NCBI GenBank assembly: GCA_025354075.1
Contig: JANXNO010000256.1
Location: 1 to 8,330 of the forward strand
Direction: 5' to 3'
DNA length: 8,330 nucleotides
Origin: Burkholderiales bacterium
Lineage (GTDB): Bacteria > Pseudomonadota > Gammaproteobacteria > Burkholderiales > Casimicrobiaceae
Part shown: piece after piece, positions 1-5,244 of the stretch
Layout: each line of letters starts with the position of its first letter
Position numbering within the stretch: the stretch's first letter is position 1
Translations under genes and position numbers: made by a program
Notes under the pieces: generated by a model
The model's input: the letters and a program-made list of their open reading frames with translations, nothing else
What the model was told of the DNA's origin: nothing
Databases searched by the model: none

Positions 1-617
1 CTCGCCTGCACTTCGGCGGGCAAGCTCGCCATCATCGGCGTTTCGAATAATCCCGGCGCAATAGTCATCACGCGAATGCCGAAGCGTGCGAACTCACGCG
101 CAATCGGTAGCGTCATGCCAACCACGCCCGCCTTCGACGCGGCGTACGCCGCTTGCCCAATCTGCCCGTCGAACGCGGCGACCGAGGCGGTGTTCACAAT
201 CACACCGCGCTCCCCGTCTGCCAGCGCGGGCAGCGCCTGCATCGCCGCCGCAACGCGGTTGATCATGTTGTAGGTGCCGATCAAATTGATCTGCACCACC
301 CAGGCAAATTTCTTGATGCCACTGGCACCCTCGCGCCCGACCACTTTCTCCGGCGTGCCGACGCCTGCACAGTTCACCAAGCCGCGCAATTCGCCCAGCG
401 CCTGCGCGGCGGCAACCGTCGCGATAGCGTCGGCCTCCTGCGTCACATCGCATTTAACGAACACACCGTCGAGCTCTGCCGCGAGTGCTGTGCCCAAGGC
501 CTCATTGACGTCGGCAATGACGACCTTCGCACCCTTCGCGCGCGCTGCACGCGCGGTCGCAGCGCCCAAACCCGACGCGCCACCGGTGATGATGATGACT
601 TGATGTTTGATGTCCAT
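1..617 (-). CDS. 3-hydroxyacyl-CoA dehydrogenase, SDR family (HSD10 type), C-terminus cut by the window edge
   Basis: This gene encodes a classical short-chain dehydrogenase that oxidises 3-hydroxyacyl-CoA to 3-ketoacyl-CoA with NAD in the cytoplasm, a beta-oxidation step that can also serve branched-chain amino acid breakdown. From the ATG at 617 there are 205 codons before the edge; the family is about 255 residues, so roughly 50 are missing. The nucleotide-binding motif TGGASGLG is at residues 11-18, and Asp36 after the second strand favours NAD over NADP. VNCAG is at 81-85. The catalytic tetrad is Asn111, Ser145, Tyr158 and Lys162, with the normal 13-residue Ser-Tyr spacing. The stretches NTASVAAFDGQIGQAAY (142-158) and MTLPIAR (168-174), followed by MTIAPGLF (184-191), closely resemble human HSD17B10 from memory, which separates it from FabG. 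A GAGG lies 10 nt before the start (628-631). The preceding region is divergent to an ABC operon. The family call is firm; the physiological substrate is inferred. Confidence 0.93.
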   Translation of the reverse strand, partial: MDIKHQVIIITGGASGLGAATARAARAKGAKVVIADVNEALGTALAAELDGVFVKCDVTQEADAIATVAAAQALGELRGLVNCAGVGTPEKVVGREGASGIKKFAWVVQINLIGTYNMINRVAAAMQALPALADGERGVIVNTASVAAFDGQIGQAAYAASKAGVVGMTLPIAREFARFGIRVMTIAPGLFETPMMASLPAEVQA

Positions 618-671
618 GATGAATGTGCCTCGCGTTAGAAAAGTAAGCGCTGAATGTTGCCAGTTTCACCG

Positions 672-707
672 ACCCGCTCGTGAGAGTCAGTCGAGTGGGT
701 ATTTTTT
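672..707 (+). terminator. Rho-independent terminator-like hairpin with T-tract
   Basis: Bases 672-680 pair with 692-700 as a nine-base-pair stem, eight Watson-Crick and one G-T (676 with 696). The loop is 11 nt. Six consecutive T follow at 702-707, the layout of an intrinsic terminator reading on the plus strand. The opposite strand has no T-tract after the hairpin, so it is one-directional. It is odd because no plus-strand gene lies upstream in the window: the SDR gene is transcribed away from it. It could stop antisense transcription leaving the SDR gene, end a small RNA, or lie in a long leader of the ABC operon. Confidence 0.5.
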
Positions 708-709
708 AA

Positions 710-722
710 TTATGCGTCATAA
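710..722. promoter_or_regulatory. 13-bp inverted repeat, possible operator
   Basis: TTATG at 710-714 and CATAA at 718-722 are exact inverted repeats around a 3-bp centre. On the minus strand a CATAAT box (709-714), five of six matches to a -10 element, overlaps the left arm. A repressor bound here could block transcription of the SDR gene, whose start is about 95 nt away. No good -35 box lies at 16-18 bp, and no regulator is encoded in the window, so this is a candidate only. Five-base arms arise often by chance. Confidence 0.25.
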
Positions 723-911
723 CTAAGATACGGAAGCGCCCCGCTGTCAGCAGCGCGCAAGGGCATACAACTTTCTGCTGCGAAGCTTATTTTATATGGG
801 CCTAGCGCCACTTTTCGCGTTAAGTTGATATTTGCAAAAATTTACTCCCATGTCCAGTTAAATAGCGGCATTGCCGACAAAGCTGTTAACGTAAATCATC
901 CGACTGACCAC

Positions 912-929
912 CTCGGTGAGACAACCGAG
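912..929 (+). promoter_or_regulatory. Leader hairpin 1 upstream of the ABC operon
   Basis: CTCGGT (912-917) pairs perfectly with ACCGAG (924-929) around a 6-nt loop. It lies about 75 nt before the ABC ATPase start, probably within the transcribed leader. It has no T-tract and so is not a terminator. Any regulatory role is inferred. Confidence 0.25.
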
Positions 930-942
930 ATGCGCTACATTG

Positions 943-981
943 CGCTGCTCGCCACGTGCAGCACCCAGCGCGTGAGCAGCG
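943..981 (+). promoter_or_regulatory. Leader hairpin 2 just upstream of the ABC ribosome-binding site
   Basis: Bases 943-952 pair with 972-981 as a ten-base-pair, GC-rich stem with one G-T pair (951 with 973) and a 19-nt loop. The loop holds GTGC and GCAC at 956-964. The stem ends 9 nt before the Shine-Dalgarno sequence at 991-995, so the ribosome-binding site stays free. It could stabilise the 5' end or help a leader switch. I recognise no known riboswitch fold. Confidence 0.3.
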
Positions 982-990
982 ACACCCTTC

Positions 991-995
991 AAGGA
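991..995 (+). promoter_or_regulatory. Ribosome-binding site setting the ABC ATPase start
   Basis: AAGGA lies 7 nt before the ATG at 1003, an optimal distance. It supports this start, which also places the first beta strand of the ATPase domain correctly. Confidence 0.75.
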
Positions 996-1002
996 AAACT
1001 GC

Positions 1003-1962
1003 ATGACCCTGTCAGTCGACGCGCTCGATTTTCGCTATCTCACCCATCAGGCGTTAAGCGCGGTGAGCTTTGCGCTGCCGACCCAATCGGTCACAGCGTT
1101 GATTGGGCCAAACGGCGCTGGCAAAAGCACGCTGATGCGCTGCATTGCAGGCCTGTTGCGGCCCACCAGCGGCGCGGTACGGCTCAACGACGTCGAGGTT
1201 GCACGGGATCCGCGCGCAGCGCATCGGCGCATGGGTTTTCTGGAGGACAACTTCGGTTTATATGACGCGCTCACCGCCGAGCGCTGCCTGCGCTACGCTG
1301 CCGCCAGTCGCGGCGTGCCCACCCCGGAAGTTGCCGCGCGCGTGCGTGAGGTCGCCGAGCAGCTGGAAATTTCATCGAATCTCGGCGCGCGCGTCGGCGA
1401 GCTTTCGCGCGGTCAACGCCAGCGCGTGGCCATCGGCCAAGCCATCATTCACAGCCCGCAGCTTTTAGTGCTCGACGAGCCCGCCTCCGGTCTCGACCCG
1501 GCGGCGCGCGGCAATCTCGCTGTGCTGTTCAGACGCCTCTCAGCCAGCGGCATGACGCTGCTTGTGTCCTCGCACATCCTCACCGAGCTGGAAGAATATT
1601 CAACGCATATGCTCGCTCTTCGCGAAGGGCGCGTGGTGGAGTTTCGCGCCATCGGTGCGGCGGCTAACGACGCGACAGCCACGGCACAGCAGCGACTGCG
1701 CACGATTGAATTGCGCCTGCATTTGCCGTGGCCCGATATGCAGACAATCGTGGCCGCGTGGGGGATCAACGCGGTCGTTGAATCGGCGCAGGCTTTGCGG
1801 GCAACAATCAGTGCGGAATTGACCGACACCGAACAAGGCGAGCTGCTGCAACGCCTGGTTGCCTCAGGCGCGCCGTTACTGGCATTCGACGAGCGACGAC
1901 AGCGACTGGCCGAGACCTATCAATCAACACTCGACCGCGCAGCAGCCGGGAGCCTGCAATGA
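1003..1962 (+). CDS. ABC transporter ATP-binding protein
   Basis: This is the cytoplasmic ATPase (319 residues) of an ABC-2-type exporter; the next gene encodes its membrane partner. Walker A GPNGAGKST is at residues 35-43, the ABC signature LSRGQ at 134-138, Walker B LLVLDE at 154-159 with catalytic Glu159, the D-loop SGLD at 162-165, and the switch His191 in SSHIL. The Q-loop position reads GFLEDNFGLY (78-87), so Asp82 stands where most ABC proteins have Gln; as I recall, an acidic residue here is shared by one branch of exporter ATPases. Residues from about 215 form a C-terminal extension of some 100 residues without a domain I can name, as in many two-component ABC-2 exporters. The start is set by AAGGA at 991-995. 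The stop overlaps the permease start by four bases (ATGA), indicating translational coupling. The substrate cannot be inferred. Confidence 0.93.
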   Translation: MTLSVDALDFRYLTHQALSAVSFALPTQSVTALIGPNGAGKSTLMRCIAGLLRPTSGAVRLNDVEVARDPRAAHRRMGFLEDNFGLYDALTAERCLRYAAASRGVPTPEVAARVREVAEQLEISSNLGARVGELSRGQRQRVAIGQAIIHSPQLLVLDEPASGLDPAARGNLAVLFRRLSASGMTLLVSSHILTELEEYSTHMLALREGRVVEFRAIGAAANDATATAQQRLRTIELRLHLPWPDMQTIVAAWGINAVVESAQALRATISAELTDTEQGELLQRLVASGAPLLAFDERRQRLAETYQSTLDRAAAGSLQ

Positions 1963-3335
1963 AACAGAACGCAGAATTCGTTCGCAATCTTTGGCTGCAA
2001 ATCAGCCCCACGCGATTGATCAGTGCGGTGGCCGTGATTGCGCTGGTGGTGACGGTCGTCTTTTTTGCCATCGACACAACGCCGTGGGAGGTGCTGGTGG
2101 GCGTCGCGTCAGCTGCCCTCACCTTCGTACTTATTGTTTGGGGCGCAACGGCAGCTCGCGCGACGGTGAAGGATGAAATTCGAAGCAACACGTGGAACCA
2201 GCAACGCATGTCGGCGCTCACGCCGTGGCAAATCACTTGGGGCAAACTGTTCGGTGGCACCGCTTACGTGTGGTGGATTTCGCTCATCGTGCTGGCGTTG
2301 TGGAGCGCGGCGCGCGTCATGACCCATGACGCGCTTGATCTGCATGTCTCGGTGCTCACCTGGATCGCGGGTGGCATCGCGGTGCATGCGGTGGCGATGA
2401 TCGCAGCGGTGGGTTTTCGCTCGGCCGACGGCAGTCGCATCGAGGAAATTCCGGTGGGCATGTTGGTCGTGGCGGTTCTGGTTTTGACGCAAAGCGCTGT
2501 GCCTTTTCTTTTGCTTCGGGATCAAGGCAGTACGTGGCACAACCTCAGGCTCAGCCATCCGCAGGCCATGTTGCTACTGACCACGCCGTTCGCGCTGTGG
2601 GCCGTGGTGGGCGTGCATCGCTCGATTCAGCGCGAGATGCAGGAAACGCTGTTACCTTGGGCGCTGCCCTTGGCGCTGCTCAGCTTCGGCTTTTTGTTCG
2701 CGGGATTCATTCCGACGTACGGGATCGTCGAATCCGTTTTACTCGGCGCCATCGTCAGTTTCGCTTTAACCGCTGCGCTCGCTTGGGCGGCGTTTTTTAC
2801 GGAACCGCAGTCGATCAGCACCACGCGCGAATGCTTTGCGCTACTGCGCGCGAGCCGCGTTCGCGAGGCGCTGTCGCGTATGACCACCGCGAGCGTGTTG
2901 CTCATCCTGCTGGGTGCGCTGGGCGTGCTTTGTGCCATCGGCCTCGCGGCATCTACAAGCTCGCTTGAGCCATTCGCAGTGACATCGCCGGATCAACGGT
3001 TTAGCAATGAGTTGCTCAAGCTCGCGCCGGTGATTTTCATATGGGTCATCATCGTGGCGATTCGCGATTTTTGCGTGGCCCATGCGCTACAGGCGATGAG
3101 TCGCACGGGCACTCGTGCGATGGGAGCATTTGCGGTGTACGTGGCGGTGATGTATTTCGCGGTGCCGTTGTTACTGCGAAGCACGGACGCGAGTGCAAAA
3201 GATTTTTGGCTGCCAACGAGTACGTCGGCACCCGCCACCTGCTTGGTCGGTGCGCTCGCTTCGCTGGCGCTCGTCGTCTTGCTGTGTCGACGACCGTGGC
3301 GCGCGGCAAGCAAGCCATCCGCTACCGCGCTTTAA
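1959..3335 (+). CDS. ABC-2-like transporter permease
   Basis: This 458-residue integral membrane protein is the permease partner of the ATPase just upstream. About twelve hydrophobic segments are visible, near residues 20-38, 43-65, 99-118, 129-151, 165-186, 202-219, 232-252, 257-280, 310-331, 352-368, 386-406 and 426-443. Between segments two and three lies a charged cytoplasmic stretch with KDEIRSNTWNQQRMSAL (71-87) and PWQITWGKLFG (89-99). This motif recurs in a family of uncharacterised proteobacterial ABC permeases and is a good candidate for the coupling helix that contacts the ATPase. A GGGAG at 1948-1952, inside the end of the ATPase gene, is the ribosome-binding site. With twelve segments in one chain it may act with one or two ATPase copies; stoichiometry is not visible. 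The fold and role are clear, the cargo is not. Confidence 0.88.
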   Translation: MKQNAEFVRNLWLQISPTRLISAVAVIALVVTVVFFAIDTTPWEVLVGVASAALTFVLIVWGATAARATVKDEIRSNTWNQQRMSALTPWQITWGKLFGGTAYVWWISLIVLALWSAARVMTHDALDLHVSVLTWIAGGIAVHAVAMIAAVGFRSADGSRIEEIPVGMLVVAVLVLTQSAVPFLLLRDQGSTWHNLRLSHPQAMLLLTTPFALWAVVGVHRSIQREMQETLLPWALPLALLSFGFLFAGFIPTYGIVESVLLGAIVSFALTAALAWAAFFTEPQSISTTRECFALLRASRVREALSRMTTASVLLILLGALGVLCAIGLAASTSSLEPFAVTSPDQRFSNELLKLAPVIFIWVIIVAIRDFCVAHALQAMSRTGTRAMGAFAVYVAVMYFAVPLLLRSTDASAKDFWLPTSTSAPATCLVGALASLALVVLLCRRPWRAASKPSATAL

Positions 3336-3368
3336 TCGCGAACTATTCAACAAAATTTCTTTCTCCCT

Positions 3369-4916
3369 ATGTCACAACCCTACCTCGTCGCCAAGACCAC
3401 CGACACGAACGCAGACGTGTTGCTACTGCCCAAACTCGCCAACCGCCACGGGCTGATCACCGGCGCAACTGGCACCGGAAAGACGGTGAGCCTCCAGGTG
3501 TTAGCCGAAGGATTTTCACGACTCGCCGTTCCGGTATTCATGGCCGACGTAAAGGGCGATCTCACGGGGCTGTCGCAGGTCGGCGGTGGTAATCAGCGGG
3601 TGACAGATCGCGTCGCGATGTTGAAACTGACGGGCTTTACCAACGAGCAGTTTCCGGTGACCTGCTGGGACGTCTTTGGCGAACAGGGCCATCCCTTGCG
3701 TGCCACAGTGGCGGAAATGGGACCGTTGCTGCTATCACGCATTTTGAATTTGAACGACACGCAAAGCGGCGTGCTGACGGCGGTGTTCAAGATCGCAGAC
3801 GACAAGGGCTTGTTACTGCTGGATCTGAAAGATTTGCGTGCGATGCTTGTGCATGCTGGCGAGAATGCAAAGGAATATCAGCTCGCGTACGGCAATATTT
3901 CCGGTGCGAGTATCGGCTCGATTCAGCGCGGCATTTTGACGCTGGAATCGCAGGGCGGCGTCAAGTTTTTTGGCGAACCTGCACTGAATCTCGCCGACCT
4001 GATGCAGACGGTGGACGGTAAAGGCGTGGTCAACATTTTGGCGGCCGACAAGCTGCTGTCTAACCCGCGAATTTACGCGACGTTTTTGCTGTGGCTGCTG
4101 TCTGAATTGTTTGAGTCGTTACCCGAAGTCGGCGACCCGGACGTGCCGAAGCTGGTGTTCTTTTTTGACGAGGCACACCTGCTGTTTAACGAAGCGCCAC
4201 CGGAGTTGAAAGCGCGCATTGAGCAAGTGGTTCGGCTGGTGCGATCCAAGGGCGTCGGCGTGTATTTCGTCACGCAAAATCCGGCGGATATTCCTGACGT
4301 GGTGCTCGGTCAACTCGGCAACCGTATTCAACATGCGCTACGCGCCTACACGCCACGCGATGCGGAGGCGGTGCGGGTCGCCGCAGCGACCTTCCGCCCG
4401 AACCCCAAAATCAATACCGAACAAGTGATCACCGAGCTTGCGACTGGCGAGGCGTTGGTATCGTTTCTCGATGAAAAAGGGCGACCGAATCCAGTCGAGC
4501 GTTGTTGGGTAATTCCGCCCTCGTCGCGCATCGGTCCGGTGTCGCCTGAGGAACGTGCAGCACTCATCAAGACATCCATCGTTGCAGGCATTTACGACCA
4601 ACTGGACGACCGCGAAAGCGCGTACGAAAAGCTCACGGGACGGGTTGAAGCACGCCTGGACAAAGCGGCGAATACTTCTACCGCGACGCCAGCGGCAGCG
4701 GGCAACACAGCGCCCTCACCTACCCCCGAGGAGCCTGGATTTTTCAGCAAAATAGGGGGCATGATCGGCGACGTGCTGAGCACAAAGAATTCACCGCACA
4801 GTCGGCAGACTGTGGGCGAAGCTGCGATGAAATCAGCGGCGCGCGCCGTGGGTTCCGAGGTCGGACGCCGCGTTATTCGTGGCGTGTTGGGATCGATTTT
4901 CGGCGGGAAGAAGTAG
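3369..4916 (+). CDS. yjgR: YjgR-like helicase/ATPase, HerA-like DUF853 family
   Basis: This 515-residue cytoplasmic P-loop ATPase belongs to the HerA/FtsK-like superfamily. It matches Escherichia coli YjgR nearly end to end from memory, in similar length. Walker A GATGTGKT is at residues 32-39, followed by FMADVKGDLTG (57-67). Walker B is VFFFDEAH at 263-270 with Asp267 and Glu268. VTQNPADIPD (301-310) and GQLGNRIQHALRAYTP (314-329) follow; Gln303 suits the sensor role and Arg319 or Arg325 the arginine finger. An Ala/Pro/Thr-rich linker spans about 433-455, and the tail ends in GVLGSIFGGKK (505-515), a family hallmark. The family's function is not established: HerA relatives translocate DNA with the nuclease NurA, but no nurA is present. 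The ATG at 3369 has no Shine-Dalgarno, only a pyrimidine-rich leader; the start rests on the family N-terminus (MSQPYLVAKT). It starts 33 nt after the permease, so shared transcription is plausible. Confidence 0.92.
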   Translation: MSQPYLVAKTTDTNADVLLLPKLANRHGLITGATGTGKTVSLQVLAEGFSRLAVPVFMADVKGDLTGLSQVGGGNQRVTDRVAMLKLTGFTNEQFPVTCWDVFGEQGHPLRATVAEMGPLLLSRILNLNDTQSGVLTAVFKIADDKGLLLLDLKDLRAMLVHAGENAKEYQLAYGNISGASIGSIQRGILTLESQGGVKFFGEPALNLADLMQTVDGKGVVNILAADKLLSNPRIYATFLLWLLSELFESLPEVGDPDVPKLVFFFDEAHLLFNEAPPELKARIEQVVRLVRSKGVGVYFVTQNPADIPDVVLGQLGNRIQHALRAYTPRDAEAVRVAAATFRPNPKINTEQVITELATGEALVSFLDEKGRPNPVERCWVIPPSSRIGPVSPEERAALIKTSIVAGIYDQLDDRESAYEKLTGRVEARLDKAANTSTATPAAAGNTAPSPTPEEPGFFSKIGGMIGDVLSTKNSPHSRQTVGEAAMKSAARAVGSEVGRRVIRGVLGSIFGGKK

Positions 4917-4948
4917 CGACACGTTCAGATTCGGCCTCGTGATACCGA

Positions 4949-4973
4949 CCTTGCTGGCGCAGGATTAGTTTTT
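4949..4973 (+). terminator. Weak terminator candidate after yjgR
   Basis: CCT at 4949-4951 pairs with AGG at 4961-4963, and GC at 4953-4954 with GC at 4959-4960. This gives five pairs with one bulged T and a 4-nt loop. Five T follow at 4969-4973 after a 5-nt gap. It lies 33 nt past the yjgR stop, the right place. The stem is short and the T-run set back, so the call is tentative. Confidence 0.3.
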
Positions 4974-5191
4974 CCCGCTGAAAAAAATCATGTTGGGACA
5001 TTGCCGGAACTGGATGTACCGACGCCCCCTGCTGCGTTCTGGTTCACGATCAGGCCACGTCGCGTCCACTTGCCGCGCAGTCACACACCGAAACGAAACA
5101 CGCACTGAGGCCGCGAGGCCAGTCGCATGTCTGGGTGCACGAGATCGGTTTGCAGACACGCGCTGGTTTTCCGCGCGCTAAATATTTGGGG

Positions 5192-5204
5192 TGCAGACAC
5201 TGCA
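5192..5204. repeat. 13-bp inverted repeat past the metalloprotease stop
   Basis: TGCAG (5192-5196) and CTGCA (5200-5204) are exact inverted repeats around ACA. On the minus strand it is 41 nt past the metalloprotease stop. It could be a small 3' hairpin, but no T-tract follows, so it is not called a terminator. Confidence 0.3.
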
Positions 5205-5244
5205 ATTTACCACCAGCCGTAGCCAAGTTTGCTAGCCGTACGCG

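Larger units (their letters stand above)
618..1002. other. Divergent intergenic region between the SDR gene and the ABC operon
   Basis: These 385 bases separate two divergent genes and must carry both promoters. I see no gene here. The stretch around 701-730 and 785-865 is AT-richer than the flanking genes, as expected for promoters. No convincing -35/-10 pair with standard spacing was found on either strand. Single boxes occur: CATAAT on the minus strand at 709-714, and TTGATA on the plus strand at 825-830, but neither has a good partner. The region holds a plus-strand terminator-like hairpin, a short inverted repeat and two hairpins before the ABC start, listed separately. An open frame from 825 runs into the ABC gene out of frame and looks like chance. 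Confidence 0.7.
4917..5244. other. Convergent intergenic region between yjgR and the metalloprotease gene
   Basis: These 328 bases separate two converging genes, so terminators are expected and promoters are not. One weak plus-strand terminator candidate (4949-4973) is listed separately. TTTTTC (4969-4974) and GAAAAA (4980-4985) form a further AT-rich hairpin readable on both strands, without a following T-run. TGCAGACAC occurs twice (5151-5159 and 5192-5200); the second copy begins the 13-bp inverted repeat TGCAG-ACA-CTGCA at 5192-5204. AGCCGTA occurs at 5215-5221 and 5234-5240. Short open frames at 4990-5181 (plus) and 4965-5159 (minus) have arginine- and cysteine-rich products with no recognisable family and look non-coding. 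Confidence 0.6.

Noticed and set aside
94..638. Other open frames over the SDR gene on both strands
   Set aside because: Their products are Arg/Cys-rich frame shadows; the minus-strand frame from 617 carries the complete SDR motif set.
742..755. Hairpin CGCTG-TCAG-CAGCG in the divergent region
   Set aside because: A five-pair stem without T-tract or conserved context is expected by chance in GC-rich DNA.
930..1020. Possible leader peptide starting at the ATG at 930
   Set aside because: No Shine-Dalgarno precedes it, the frame has no nearby stop and overlaps the ATPase start, and the codons show no run of a single amino acid typical of attenuator peptides.
825..1265. Plus-strand open frame of 146 codons running from the leader into the ABC ATPase gene
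   Set aside because: It overlaps the ATPase gene in another frame for over half its length, starts at a weak TTG, has no ribosome-binding site and resembles no family. The ATPase frame has all ABC motifs.
3369..4916. HerA-NurA DNA end-resection or HerA-based phage defence system
   Set aside because: The ATPase matches the housekeeping-like YjgR/DUF853 family along its length, and no NurA, SIR2 or other nuclease partner lies next to it; the neighbours are an ABC exporter and a secreted protease.
1003..4916. A new three-gene system of ABC ATPase, permease and YjgR
   Set aside because: Same-strand proximity (33 nt) is the only evidence. Each protein is a complete member of a known family and no shared motif or regulation ties yjgR to the exporter.
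4965..5181. Two overlapping short open frames in the convergent spacer
   Set aside because: Both are under 66 codons, lie on opposite strands over the same bases and have no family resemblance or ribosome-binding site.
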